Shown here piece by piece: positions 1 to 8,839 of a DNA stretch of 64,000 bases; positions within the stretch are counted from its first letter, which is position 1; every line of letters starts with the position of its first letter. The notes below the pieces were generated by a model. The model worked only from the letters and a program-made list of their open reading frames with translations. It did no database searches and had not been told where the DNA came from. The DNA is from Hominiventricola aquisgranensis (GTDB taxonomy: Bacteria > Bacillota > Clostridia > Lachnospirales > Lachnospiraceae), in NCBI RefSeq assembly GCF_040096225.1, contig NZ_JBBMFC010000001.1, forward strand, positions 1 to 64,000, read 5' to 3'. The position numbers were made by a program, and so were the translations under genes.

Positions 1-54
1 CGCATAGTATAATTACCATTGGTATTGTTATTTAGTAGCATAATTAATTATACC

Positions 55-91
55 AAAAAATCGCTCAGACCTCACGGTCTGGGCGATTTTT
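55..91 (+). terminator. Rho-independent terminator of an upstream gene
   Basis: An 11-bp GC-rich stem (61-71 with 76-86, loop TCAC) is followed by a T run and preceded by an A run, so it could work in both directions. The gene it ends lies left of the window; bases 1-54 hold nothing recognisable. Confidence 0.85.
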
Positions 92-95
92 CTGT

Positions 96-131
96 CAGGG
101 GAGTTTTTTTACAGCCCCTGTTTCTTGTTTT
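96..131 (+). terminator. Possible second, weaker terminator
   Basis: CAGGGG (96-101) pairs with CCCCTG (115-120) around a T-rich loop, and a TTTCTTGTTTT stretch follows. It lies just behind the first terminator and may act as a back-up. Confidence 0.4.
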
Positions 132-219
132 GAGAAAACTATCAGTTCAACTTTATTTATACATCCAACTATCCTAAACAAGCAACAAATGTACAGACGC
201 CGGTGCGCTGGCATCAGAT

Positions 220-277
220 TTTACATACATTTCACATAAAAGCGATTTTAGATTTTACATGGGAACGGTAATATCAT
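220..277 (+). promoter_or_regulatory. Pho-box-like repeats and pstS promoter
   Basis: TTTACA (220-225), five bases, then TTCACA (231-236) is the TT(A/C/T)ACA-N5 direct repeat known for PhoP of Bacillus; a further TTTACA lies at 254-259. A -10-like TATCAT is at 272-277 with no good -35, as expected of an activator-dependent promoter. The same repeat type occurs upstream of the two-component operon (10618-10634). No footprint can be inferred from sequence alone. Confidence 0.65.
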
Positions 278-353
278 AGGCGTACTAAGGAAATGGCATT
301 AAATCAGAAAGAGCCAAACAAAAAGTCATGACATGAAGGAGAGAAGAATTATT

Positions 354-1316
354 ATGAAAAAAGTAATCGTAGCAATGATGTTAATGGCAATGACCGCAAC
401 CACAGTTGCAGGATGCGGAAGCAATGATACAGCAGCAGATACCACAACTGAGACCGCAGCAGAGGACACCACGGCAGATACTGCTGATGCAGCAGAGGAT
501 ACCGCAGCAGATACCGCCGCAGCAGGAGCAGCAAGCGGAGCAATCTCCGTACTGTCCCGTGAAGATGGATCCGGTACCAGAGGCGCATTCATCGAGCTGT
601 TCGGAATTGAGCAGAAAGATGCAGATGGTAATAAAGTAGACAACACCATCGACAGCGCAGAGATCACCAACAGTACTTCTGTAATGATGACTACTGTAGC
701 AGGCAACAAAGCAGCTATCGGTTATGTATCTCTTGGATCCTTGGATGAGAGCCAGGTAAAAGCAGTTCTGATCGACGGAGCTGAGGCAACTGCTGAGAAT
801 GTAAAGAGCGGAACCTACAAAGTATCCCGTCCGTTCAACATCGCAACCAAAGGTGATCCGGATGGACTTGCAAAAGACTTTATCGATTTCATCTTAAGCG
901 AGGAAGGTCAGGCAGTTGTTGAGGAGAACGGTTATGTAAGCGAAGGCAATACCGGAGCATTTGAGGGAACCAAGCCGGAAGGCAAGATCACAGTCGGTGG
1001 ATCTTCTTCTGTAACACCGGTTATGGAGAAACTGAAAGAGGCTTATACTGCAGTGAATCCGAATGCAACCATCGAAGTACAGCAGAGTGATTCTACCACT
1101 GGTATGACTTCCACGATTGATGGAACCTATGATATCGGAATGGCTTCCAGAGAGCTGAAAGATGAAGAAGCTGCACAGCTGACTCCGCAGGTGATCGCAC
1201 TGGATGGTATCGCAGTTATCGTAAACAAAGAGAACCCGATCACTGAACTTACTTCTGAAGATGTACTGAACATCTACACCGGAGTAACCACTGACTGGTC
1301 CGAGATCGCTCAGTAA
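354..1316 (+). CDS. pstS: Phosphate ABC transporter substrate-binding lipoprotein PstS, circularly permuted
   Basis: Extracellular phosphate receptor of the Pst importer. The start is the ATG at 354, because the GGAGAG ribosome site lies inside any upstream start at 333. Signal peptide with lipobox VAGC (Cys21), then a low-complexity Asp/Thr/Ala linker to about residue 62. The order of the binding lobes is unusual. The REDGSGTR block (69-76), normally in the second half of PstS, comes first. The block with TVGGSSSVTP (about 213-222), normally N-terminal, comes second, and the protein ends at TDWSEIAQ, which in ordinary PstS directly precedes REDGSGTR. At 320 residues it has normal PstS content, so this is a permutation and not a truncation. 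It is the first gene of the pst operon. Confidence 0.9.
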   Translation: MKKVIVAMMLMAMTATTVAGCGSNDTAADTTTETAAEDTTADTADAAEDTAADTAAAGAASGAISVLSREDGSGTRGAFIELFGIEQKDADGNKVDNTIDSAEITNSTSVMMTTVAGNKAAIGYVSLGSLDESQVKAVLIDGAEATAENVKSGTYKVSRPFNIATKGDPDGLAKDFIDFILSEEGQAVVEENGYVSEGNTGAFEGTKPEGKITVGGSSSVTPVMEKLKEAYTAVNPNATIEVQQSDSTTGMTSTIDGTYDIGMASRELKDEEAAQLTPQVIALDGIAVIVNKENPITELTSEDVLNIYTGVTTDWSEIAQ

Positions 1317-1340
1317 AAACAGCTGCACAAAGGGCAGGAT

Positions 1341-1373
1341 GCAAGGGTGAAAACAGGATGCTTTCACCCTTGC
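1341..1373 (+). promoter_or_regulatory. Intercistronic hairpin between pstS and pstC
   Basis: A perfect 12-bp stem (1341-1352 with 1362-1373, 9-base loop) lies in the 83-bp gap and has no T run behind it. Hairpins here in binding-protein operons often protect the upstream mRNA or cut readthrough, giving more receptor than permease; that role is inferred. Confidence 0.7.
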
Positions 1374-1399
1374 CTGTTTACGCAGATGGGAGAATCTAT

Positions 1400-2254
1400 A
1401 TGAAAAATGTAAAAGAGACCGTCATGCACGGAGTATTCCTAATCGCAGCATGTGTTTCTATTCTGGCAGTAGCTTTGATCTGCATCTTTTTGTTTGCCAA
1501 TGGACTTCCGGCAATTGCCAAGATTGGACCGATCAAGTTTCTGACCGGGATCAAATGGAAGCCAATGAATGAAATCTTTGGTATCTTTCCTATGATCGTG
1601 GGAAGCATCTATGTGACCGCAGGAGCCATTCTTGTGGGAGTTCCCATCGGAATCCTGTGTGCGGTATTTATGGCAAGATTTTGTCCGAAAAAAATATATC
1701 CGATCCTGAAACCGGCCATTGAGCTGATGGCAGGAATTCCTTCCATAGTATATGGATTTTTTGGACTGGTGGTGATCGTTCCGATCATACAGCAATTGAC
1801 CGGAACCAGTGGAAAAGGAGTACTTACAGCTTCTGTTCTTCTGGGAATCATGATCCTGCCAACGATCATCGGAGTTTCAGAGAGTGCGATCCGGGCAGTT
1901 CCGGAGAGCTATTATGAAGGAGCACTGGCACTGGGAGATACCCACGAACGCAGTGTGTTCTGTGCTGTTCTTCCGGCAGCAAAGTCTGGAATCATGGCAG
2001 GTGTGATCCTTGGAGTTGGTCGTGCTATCGGAGAGACCATGGCGGTGATCATGGTGGCAGGTAACCAGCCGGTGATACCAGGAAGTGTGCTGGCAGGTGT
2101 CCGTACCATGACAGCCAACATTGTACTGGAGATGGGCTATGCGGCAGGACTTCACAGAGAAGCACTGATCGCTACAGGTGTAGTGTTGTTTGTATTTATT
2201 CTGATCATCAATGTGCTGTTCTCGCTAATCAAGAAGGGAGATAGCAATGGCTAA
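1400..2254 (+). CDS. pstC: Phosphate ABC transporter permease PstC
   Basis: Inner-membrane permease subunit that pairs with PstA to form the phosphate channel. The ATG at 1400 is chosen because GGGAGA (1388-1393) precedes it; an upstream in-frame ATG at 1358 falls in the intergenic hairpin. The 284-residue product has about six hydrophobic segments and the BPD_transp_1 'EAA' loop (EGALALGDTHERSVFCAVLP then SGIMAGVILGVGRAIGET) that docks on PstB. Its last 8 bases overlap pstA, which indicates translational coupling. Confidence 0.93.
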   Translation: MKNVKETVMHGVFLIAACVSILAVALICIFLFANGLPAIAKIGPIKFLTGIKWKPMNEIFGIFPMIVGSIYVTAGAILVGVPIGILCAVFMARFCPKKIYPILKPAIELMAGIPSIVYGFFGLVVIVPIIQQLTGTSGKGVLTASVLLGIMILPTIIGVSESAIRAVPESYYEGALALGDTHERSVFCAVLPAAKSGIMAGVILGVGRAIGETMAVIMVAGNQPVIPGSVLAGVRTMTANIVLEMGYAAGLHREALIATGVVLFVFILIINVLFSLIKKGDSNG

Positions 2255-3122
2255 GAAGGAAAAGGATTATACAAAGATTCAGAAAATGAAAGCAGCAGCT
2301 TTAAGAATACTGGTCTGGGGAGCAACAGTCATCACAGTGGCAGTGCTGGTATCTTTAATCGGATATATTCTGATCAAAGGTGTTCCCTGCTTGAAGCCAA
2401 GCCTGTTTGCATGGGAATACAATACGGATAACGTATCTATGATGCCGGCGATCATCAACACGATCGTAATGACATTTGTAACTCTTCTGTTTGCAGTGCC
2501 GGTAGGTGTATTCTCTGCCATTTATCTTGTTGAATATGCGAAGCGCGGCAACAAGCTGGTGAAACTGGTTCGTATGACGACAGAGACACTGTCCGGTATT
2601 CCTTCTATTGTATATGGATTATTTGGTTACCTGATGTTTGGTGTAGCATTTCACTGGGGCTATTCTATGCTGAGCGGTGCTTTGACATTGGCTATTATGG
2701 TTCTCCCATCCATTATGAGAACCACGGAGGAAGCATTAAAAGCAGTGCCGGATTCCTATCGGGAAGGAAGCTTTGGTCTGGGAGCCGGACGACTTAGAAC
2801 CGTATTTGTAGTCATCCTGCCAAGTGCGATTCCTGGTATTCTGGCAGGTGTGATCCTGGCTATCGGTCGTATCACAGGTGAAACAGCAGCACTGATCTAT
2901 ACAGCGGGAACCGTACCTGGTATCCCCACTACAAAACTGGCTGGTGTGCCAATCTTTGATATGATGTCATCCGGCCGTACACTTGCAATACATATGTATG
3001 CACTTTTGAACGAAGGTCTCTATATGGAGCAGGCTTATGCAACTGCAGTGGTATTGCTTGTTATGGTACTTTTGATCAATGCACTTTCCGCATTTATTGC
3101 GAAGAAGTTTACGAGGAGCTAA
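2247..3122 (+). CDS. pstA: Phosphate ABC transporter permease PstA
   Basis: Second permease subunit, 291 residues, six predicted membrane segments. It contains ETLSGIPSIVYGLFGY and the EAA-type loop beginning EGSFGLGAGRLRTVF followed by GVILAIGRITGETAA, both typical of PstA. It starts inside the pstC stop region (8-bp overlap) with an AAGGGAG ribosome site, and pstB follows 7 bp after its stop. Function is firmly predicted from family and context. Confidence 0.93.
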   Translation: MAKKEKDYTKIQKMKAAALRILVWGATVITVAVLVSLIGYILIKGVPCLKPSLFAWEYNTDNVSMMPAIINTIVMTFVTLLFAVPVGVFSAIYLVEYAKRGNKLVKLVRMTTETLSGIPSIVYGLFGYLMFGVAFHWGYSMLSGALTLAIMVLPSIMRTTEEALKAVPDSYREGSFGLGAGRLRTVFVVILPSAIPGILAGVILAIGRITGETAALIYTAGTVPGIPTTKLAGVPIFDMMSSGRTLAIHMYALLNEGLYMEQAYATAVVLLVMVLLINALSAFIAKKFTRS

Positions 3123-3129
3123 GAAAATT

Positions 3130-3879
3130 ATGGGTAAATTTAACATATCGAATCTGGATCTTTATTACACAGATTTCCATGCCTTGAAAAATGTAAATCT
3201 GGATCTTCCGGAGAAAGAGATCACAGCGTTCATCGGACCTTCCGGATGCGGAAAATCCACTTTGTTGAAATCCCTGAATCGTATGAATGATCTGGTAGAA
3301 GGATGTAAGATCACCGGGGAGATCACTTTGGACGGTGTAGATATCTATAAAAATATAGATGTAAACCTGTTGAGAAAACGGGTGGGAATGGTATTCCAGA
3401 AGCCGAATCCATTTCCGATGAGCATCTATGACAATATTGCCTATGGACCGAGAACCCACGGCATTTATAATAAATCCAAGCTTGACGATATCGTTGAGAA
3501 GTCTTTGCGCGGAGCAGCCATCTGGGATGAAGTAAAGGATCGTCTGAAAAAGAGCGCACTGGGAATGTCCGGTGGACAGCAGCAGCGTCTCTGCATTGCG
3601 AGAGCACTGGCAGTACAGCCAGATGTGCTTCTGATGGATGAGCCGACTTCCGCACTGGACCCGATCTCCACATCCAAAGTAGAAGACCTGGCACTGGAGC
3701 TGAAGAAAGATTACACCATTATCATGGTTACTCATAACATGCAGCAGGCAGCACGTATCTCTGATAATACCGCATTTTTTCTGCTGGGAGAAGTAGTCGA
3801 GTATGACAAGACCGAGAAACTGTTCTCTATGCCGAAAGACCGGAGAACTGAGGATTATATTACAGGAAGGTTTGGTTGA
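3130..3879 (+). CDS. pstB: Phosphate ABC transporter ATPase PstB
   Basis: Cytoplasmic ATPase of the Pst importer, 249 residues. Walker A GPSGCGKST, Q-loop VFQKPNPFPMS, signature MSGGQQQR (Met in place of the usual Leu), Walker B VLLMDEPTSALDP and switch His in VTHN are all present, so it should be active. The ATG at 3130 has GAGGAG at 3113-3118; the in-frame upstream start at 3079 would lie deep in pstA. It is followed after 4 bp by phoU. Confidence 0.95.
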   Translation: MGKFNISNLDLYYTDFHALKNVNLDLPEKEITAFIGPSGCGKSTLLKSLNRMNDLVEGCKITGEITLDGVDIYKNIDVNLLRKRVGMVFQKPNPFPMSIYDNIAYGPRTHGIYNKSKLDDIVEKSLRGAAIWDEVKDRLKKSALGMSGGQQQRLCIARALAVQPDVLLMDEPTSALDPISTSKVEDLALELKKDYTIIMVTHNMQQAARISDNTAFFLLGEVVEYDKTEKLFSMPKDRRTEDYITGRFG

Positions 3880-3883
3880 TGAT

Positions 3884-4531
3884 ATGAGAAATCAGTTTGA
3901 AAAACAGTTGCAGCAGTTGAACGAAGATCTGATCAGTATGGGAGCCCTCTGTAAAGAGGCTGTGGCGGATGCCATGACAGCTCTTCTGTATTCTGATAAA
4001 CAGGCAAGACAGAAGGCATTCCTGACAGAATATGAGATCGACCACAAGGAGCGCGATATTGAGTCTCTGTGTATGAAGCTTCTGCTCCAGCAGCAGCCGG
4101 TGGCAAGAGACCTGAGAAATATTTCCGCAGCTCTGAAGATGATCTCTGATATGGAGCGGATCGGAGATCAGGCATCCGATATTGCGGACATTACCAAATA
4201 TCTGGAGAATAGTGAGCTGACCCAGCATGTACATATCCAGCAGATGGCAGAGGCAGCTATGGGAATGCTGACAGACAGTATTGAAGCATTTGTAAAGAAA
4301 GATCTGTTGCTGGCCAGAAAGGTCATGAAGCAGGATGATGTGGTGGATGAGCTGTTCAATCAGGTGAAATCCGAGCTGATCACAGCTATTGCAGAAGAGT
4401 CGGATCAGGGTGAGATTTGCATTGACATGGTAATGGTGGCAAAATATTTTGAACGTATTGCCGATCATGTAGTGAATATTGCCGAGTGGGTGGAGTATTC
4501 CGTCACCGGAGAACATAAAGCGCACGAGTAA
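3884..4531 (+). CDS. phoU: Phosphate signalling complex protein PhoU
   Basis: All-helical PhoU of 215 residues with two PhoU repeats, containing the metal-binding type motifs ERIGDQASDIAD and ERIADHVVNIAEW. PhoU links Pst transporter activity to the PhoR kinase and limits phosphate uptake. The ATG at 3884 gives the conserved start MRNQFEKQL; GGAAGG at 3865-3870 serves it, though a TTG at 3872 is also possible. Last gene of the pst set proper. Confidence 0.92.
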   Translation: MRNQFEKQLQQLNEDLISMGALCKEAVADAMTALLYSDKQARQKAFLTEYEIDHKERDIESLCMKLLLQQQPVARDLRNISAALKMISDMERIGDQASDIADITKYLENSELTQHVHIQQMAEAAMGMLTDSIEAFVKKDLLLARKVMKQDDVVDELFNQVKSELITAIAEESDQGEICIDMVMVAKYFERIADHVVNIAEWVEYSVTGEHKAHE

Positions 4532-4569
4532 ATAGTTTTATAGAGAAAGATAATGGGGAAAGAGGACAA

Positions 4570-6264
4570 ATGAAAGAAAATATGCAGATTGTATTTGGAC
4601 TGTTGGGTGGACTTGCTGTATTCATCTATGGCATGAATCTGATGAGTGAAAGTCTTCAGAAGGCAGCCGGAGAGAAAATGAAGTCGATTCTTGCACTTCT
4701 GACAAAGAACCGGATCATGGGTGTGATCGCAGGTGCACTGGTAACTGCTGTATTGCAGAGCAGCAGTGCCACCACGGTCATGGCCATTGGTTTTGTCAGC
4801 GCAGGACTTATGAGTCTGCCACAGGCAATTTCGATTATTTTCGGAGCAAATATTGGTACTACTATGACCGCACAGATTATAGCCTTTAAGATCACAGACT
4901 ATATTTATGCGTTTATTTTTATTGGATTTATTCTGACATTCGTCTGTAAATCAGAGCGGATCAAGAGTATCGGACAGACTATATTTGCATTCGGCTTATT
5001 GTTCCTTGGCATTGAGACCATGGGGGATGTGATGAAGCCGCTGGCATCCAGTCCGGTGTTTACAGATCTGATTGGAAAAGTGTCCGGTATTCCGGTGCTT
5101 GGACTTCTGCTTGGTACGGCAATGACGCTGGTAGTACAGAGCAGTAGCGCGACGATTGCAGTTCTGCAGAATTTTGCAGCCCAGCCGGGTGCAGATGGAG
5201 TGACGAGTATTCTGGGACTGGTGGGAGCAATCCCGATTCTTCTGGGAGATAATATCGGAACGACCATCACTGCACTGCTGGCATCTCTTGGACAGAGCCG
5301 TGATGCCAAGAGGACGGCGATTGCACATACCATTTTCAATCTGTCCGGCTCCCTTGTATTTATCTGGTTTGTAAAGCCTTATGCTGCACTGATCCAGGCA
5401 ATCTCTCCCAAGGGACCGGAAGTGGAAGTAATCTCCAGACAGATTGCGAACGCGCATACATTATTTAATCTGACCATGACGGTAGTGTGGGTATGTCTGC
5501 TCGGATTGATGGTGAAGATCGTTATGTGGCTGATCCCGGATGCAAAAGATGCAAAAGTCAATCCGCTTCAGCCGGCTTTTCTTGATAAGAAAGTTATCGG
5601 TCAGCCAACTGTTGCATTGAAGCTGGTGGCCAAGGAAGTGCTGCACTGCAGTGGAATGGTAAAAAATATGCTGAAGGATCTGGCAGGGCTTAGCAAAAGT
5701 GAAGATCCAGCACTGGTTGGAAAGATCAAAGAACAGGGTCAGACGCTTCATTCCTTGATGGAAGCTATCAATGATTATCTGGCAGAGCTGTTTTCTGCAG
5801 GTGTACTGACAGAATTGCAGGCAACACAGACAGCCAAACTCATGCATGTGTGTGGAGATGTGGAACGTATGGGAGAACTGGCTGCTGATCTGACAGATGT
5901 GATTGCAGGTAAAATGGAACTGAAATACAGTTTTTCAGAAGAAGCTATGGAGGATCTGAGAAAGAGCCTGAAACAGATATCCAAGATGTATGGGGATGCC
6001 ATGCGGGCATTGGAACAGGGAGAACCGGAAGAACCGGAGAAGCTGATCCATCGTCGGGAAAAAGTCATGGATCTGGATATCAACATGCGGAAAGCCCACA
6101 TGGATCGGGTGAACAAAGGAAAGTGCAAAGCAAAATTATCGGCACCGTTCACCAGACTGCTTCACTGTGTGGACCGTATGGGAAACAGCTGTGTGAATCT
6201 TGCAGATATGGCCATGGAACACATGAACTTTGGATATTTTCTGGATATGGAGGATGACAGATGA
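4570..6264 (+). CDS. Na+/phosphate cotransporter family protein with PhoU-like tail
   Basis: A 564-residue NptA/YjbB-type protein. The membrane half (about 1-320) has the two inverted QSSSAT repeats (VLQSSSATTVMA and VVQSSSATIAVL) and the GANIGTT and GDNIGTT motifs diagnostic of the Na/Pi cotransporter family. The cytoplasmic half (about 345-560) is PhoU-like and helical, with CGDVERMGELAADLTDV. It follows phoU after 38 bp on the same strand and has no promoter I can see, so it is probably in the pst transcript. In family members it may import or export phosphate; direction cannot be told here. Confidence 0.88.
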   Translation: MKENMQIVFGLLGGLAVFIYGMNLMSESLQKAAGEKMKSILALLTKNRIMGVIAGALVTAVLQSSSATTVMAIGFVSAGLMSLPQAISIIFGANIGTTMTAQIIAFKITDYIYAFIFIGFILTFVCKSERIKSIGQTIFAFGLLFLGIETMGDVMKPLASSPVFTDLIGKVSGIPVLGLLLGTAMTLVVQSSSATIAVLQNFAAQPGADGVTSILGLVGAIPILLGDNIGTTITALLASLGQSRDAKRTAIAHTIFNLSGSLVFIWFVKPYAALIQAISPKGPEVEVISRQIANAHTLFNLTMTVVWVCLLGLMVKIVMWLIPDAKDAKVNPLQPAFLDKKVIGQPTVALKLVAKEVLHCSGMVKNMLKDLAGLSKSEDPALVGKIKEQGQTLHSLMEAINDYLAELFSAGVLTELQATQTAKLMHVCGDVERMGELAADLTDVIAGKMELKYSFSEEAMEDLRKSLKQISKMYGDAMRALEQGEPEEPEKLIHRREKVMDLDINMRKAHMDRVNKGKCKAKLSAPFTRLLHCVDRMGNSCVNLADMAMEHMNFGYFLDMEDDR

Positions 6265-6346
6265 ATCAGGTCAGCTGTTATCAGAACAGAGAATTCTTCT
6301 TCAAAAAAGCTTATGAATTAAGCACTCATTTGGAATAATATCAGGT

Positions 6347-6375
6347 TTTCACAGAACCCCTTTCTATGATAGAAT
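6347..6375 (+). promoter_or_regulatory. Promoter for the Gx transporter gene
   Basis: TTTCAC (6347-6352), a 17-bp spacer and TAGAAT (6370-6375) form a good vegetative promoter. It overlaps the terminator hairpin of the upstream operon, so transcription should start inside that hairpin's 3' arm. Confidence 0.65.
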
Positions 6376-6395
6376 AAACATAGAAAGGGGCTTTT
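6357..6395 (+). terminator. Terminator of the phosphate operon, overlapping a downstream ribosome site
   Basis: CCCCTTTCTATG (6357-6368) pairs perfectly with CATAGAAAGGGG (6379-6390), then CTTTT. The GGGG in the 3' arm is the Shine-Dalgarno of the ATG at 6399, so readthrough mRNA would hide it whereas mRNA from the local promoter would not. Confidence 0.75.
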
Positions 6396-6398
6396 GTT

Positions 6399-6914
6399 AT
6401 GCAAAATAAAACAAAACGATTGGCACTCATGGGACTTCTGACTGCTCTTGGACTGATCATAGGCTATATTGAATTCTTAATACCGATTCCACTGGGAATC
6501 CCGGGGGTGAAGCCGGGATTTGCCAATATTGTGATCGTATGGGCACTGTACAGTCTGGGACCATGGGAGGCACTGATGATCAACGGTATGAGGATCTTTC
6601 TGTCTGGTTTCTTATTTGGCAATTTTTCCATGATCCTATACAGTCTGGCAGGAGCAGCGGTAAGTTTTCTGTGTATGTGTCTGGCAAAGAAAAGTGGGCT
6701 TTTCAGTATGACAGGTGTCAGTATGATAGGTGGTGTCATGCACAATATGGGGCAGCTTCTGGTGGCTATGGCAGTGCTGGAAACAGTAAGTCTGGTTTAC
6801 TATGGACCGGTGCTTCTGGCTGCGGGGGTGATCACCGGGCTTCTGATCGGCATCGTGACTGGAGAAGTGAAGAAGAGGATTACGGCCGCATTGGTGAAAA
6901 AGATAGAATCATAG
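6399..6914 (+). CDS. Gx transporter family membrane protein
   Basis: A 171-residue protein with about five hydrophobic segments. The start region LALMGLLTALGLIIGYIE and the motif GIPGVKPGFANIVIV are typical of the family annotated as 'Gx transporter' or heptaprenyl diphosphate synthase component I (Pfam Hpre_diP_synt_I), which resembles ECF S components. The substrate is not known. The gene stands alone between its own promoter and the glgB promoter. The ribosome site AAAGGGG lies in a terminator arm. Confidence 0.8.
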   Translation: MQNKTKRLALMGLLTALGLIIGYIEFLIPIPLGIPGVKPGFANIVIVWALYSLGPWEALMINGMRIFLSGFLFGNFSMILYSLAGAAVSFLCMCLAKKSGLFSMTGVSMIGGVMHNMGQLLVAMAVLETVSLVYYGPVLLAAGVITGLLIGIVTGEVKKRITAALVKKIES

Positions 6915-6937
6915 TACGAAAACGCATTCTTTGTATC

Positions 6938-6966
6938 TTGTTTCCGTAACGTGTTTCCGATAGAAT
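6938..6966 (+). promoter_or_regulatory. glgB promoter
   Basis: TTGTTT (6938-6943), 17 bp, TAGAAT (6961-6966); the start codon is 28 bp further on. Confidence 0.65.
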
Positions 6967-6994
6967 AGAGAAAAAGATTAAACGGGGGAAATGT

Positions 6995-8839
6995 ATGGAT
7001 TTTCAGAAATTCTTACAGGGAAAGGCATTTGATGCCTATGAATATTTTGGGGCACATCTGACAGAAGAGGGAGCTGTGTTCCGTGTGTATGCACCGAATG
7101 CGGCTAATGTGGAAGTACAGGGAGATTTTTCCGGCTGGAAGTTGCTGCCCATGAAACAGAAACAGAATCCTGGTGTTTTTGAACTTGAGATAGCAGGGGC
7201 AGAAGCCGGAATGTATTATAAATATGCGATCACAGGTGCGGATGGACAAGTTGTTTACCACTGCGATCCTTATGGAATGCTTATGGAGCTTCGTCCTGGA
7301 TTTGCATCCCGGATCGTAGATCGTACCTGGAAGTTTACGGATGAGAAATGGATGCAGAAGAGGGATGTGGGAAAGAATTACAATAATCCTATGAATATCT
7401 ATGAGCTGCATGCAGGTTCCTGGAAGCAGAAGGAGGACGGCAGCTGGTATGATTATGAGGAGCTGGCAGAGGAGCTGATCCCATATCTGAAAAAAATGGG
7501 ATTTAATTATATTGAATTTCTGCCGCTGTCAGAGCATCCTGCAGACTGCTCCTGGGGATATCAGAATACAGGATTCTTTGCACCTACATCCCGCTATGGA
7601 ACACCGCAGCAGTTGAAACGACTGGTAGAGATGTGTCATGAGCAGGGAATCGGTGTGATCACAGATTTTGTGCCCGTGCATTTTGCCATGGATGATTATG
7701 GACTGAAGGATTTTGATGGAACACCATTGTATGAGTTTCCACATCCTGATACAGCCTACAGTGAGTGGGGAACCATGAACTTTATGCACAGCAGAGGAGA
7801 AGTTCGGAGCTTTCTGCAAAGTGCGGCGAATTACTGGCTGACCGAATTTCATTTTGACGGTATCCGTATGGATGCTATCAGTCGTGCCATCTACTGGAAT
7901 GGTGATCCGGCCAGGGGAGTCAATGAACGGGCAGTGGAATTCTTAAGAAATATGAATGCAGGGCTTCATAAGCTTCATCCATCGGCGATTCTGATGGCAG
8001 AGGACTCGACCGATTTTCCGAAGGTAACCGCACCGACAGAATATGATGGTCTTGGATTTGATTATAAGTGGGATATGGGCTTTATGAATGATACCCTGCG
8101 GTTTTTCCAGACTGCACCTGTGTACCGTCCATATGATTATCACAAGCTGAGCTTTTCCATGATGTATTTTTACAGTGATCTGTTCCTGCTTCCTTTTTCC
8201 CATGATGAAGTGGTACATGGAAAAGCAACGATCATTCAGAAAATGTTTGGTGACTATGAGATCAAATTCCCGCAGGCAAAGGCATTTTACGCTTATGTGT
8301 ACATGCACCCGGGCAAGAAGCTGAATTTTATGGGAAATGAGTTTGCTCAGTTCCGGGAGTGGGATGAGACCAGGGAACAGGACTGGGATCTGCTGAAATA
8401 TCCGCTTCATGATGCATTCCAGCGGTTTTATGCGAAGCTTTCTCATCTTTATCTGGAAGAGCCGGCATTGTATGATGGAGAATATAATTCAGACTGCTTT
8501 GGATGGCTGGAAGTGGATGCTGCGGACTATGTGACTTATGCATGGGAACGGAAAGCATCCGGTCAGACGATCGTGACGGTTATGAACTTGTCTGATCAGT
8601 TCTGGAAAGATTTCCGGGTAGCTTTGCCGGAACAGTATGAACTGACAGAGCTTTTGAACACAGACTGGGAAGAATTTGGTGGAAATACAAAGCCGGAGGA
8701 TCAGAACTGGTCGGTGGAGAACAAGCCATATAAAAAGAAGGAGCAGGCCCTGTGTCTGGACCTGCCGCCGTTTACAGCAAGAATATTTAAGGTAAAGAGT
8801 GTAAAGCACTCTGCTCAGAAGAAGACTCCGAAGAAATAG
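6995..8839 (+). CDS. glgB: 1,4-alpha-glucan branching enzyme
   Basis: Makes alpha-1,6 branches in glycogen. It is 614 residues: an N-terminal CBM48 domain (about 15-105), a GH13 catalytic barrel and a C-terminal beta domain. Catalytic residues are visible: nucleophile Asp293 in DGIRMDAIS, acid/base Glu336 in MAEDST, and Asp404 in FSHDEVVHGK. The start has GGGGGA six bases upstream. The last 53 bp overlap tail-to-tail with the histidine kinase gene on the other strand. The partner synthase glgA lies 15 kb away, so the glycogen genes are not one operon. Confidence 0.95.
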   Translation: MDFQKFLQGKAFDAYEYFGAHLTEEGAVFRVYAPNAANVEVQGDFSGWKLLPMKQKQNPGVFELEIAGAEAGMYYKYAITGADGQVVYHCDPYGMLMELRPGFASRIVDRTWKFTDEKWMQKRDVGKNYNNPMNIYELHAGSWKQKEDGSWYDYEELAEELIPYLKKMGFNYIEFLPLSEHPADCSWGYQNTGFFAPTSRYGTPQQLKRLVEMCHEQGIGVITDFVPVHFAMDDYGLKDFDGTPLYEFPHPDTAYSEWGTMNFMHSRGEVRSFLQSAANYWLTEFHFDGIRMDAISRAIYWNGDPARGVNERAVEFLRNMNAGLHKLHPSAILMAEDSTDFPKVTAPTEYDGLGFDYKWDMGFMNDTLRFFQTAPVYRPYDYHKLSFSMMYFYSDLFLLPFSHDEVVHGKATIIQKMFGDYEIKFPQAKAFYAYVYMHPGKKLNFMGNEFAQFREWDETREQDWDLLKYPLHDAFQRFYAKLSHLYLEEPALYDGEYNSDCFGWLEVDAADYVTYAWERKASGQTIVTVMNLSDQFWKDFRVALPEQYELTELLNTDWEEFGGNTKPEDQNWSVENKPYKKKEQALCLDLPPFTARIFKVKSVKHSAQKKTPKK

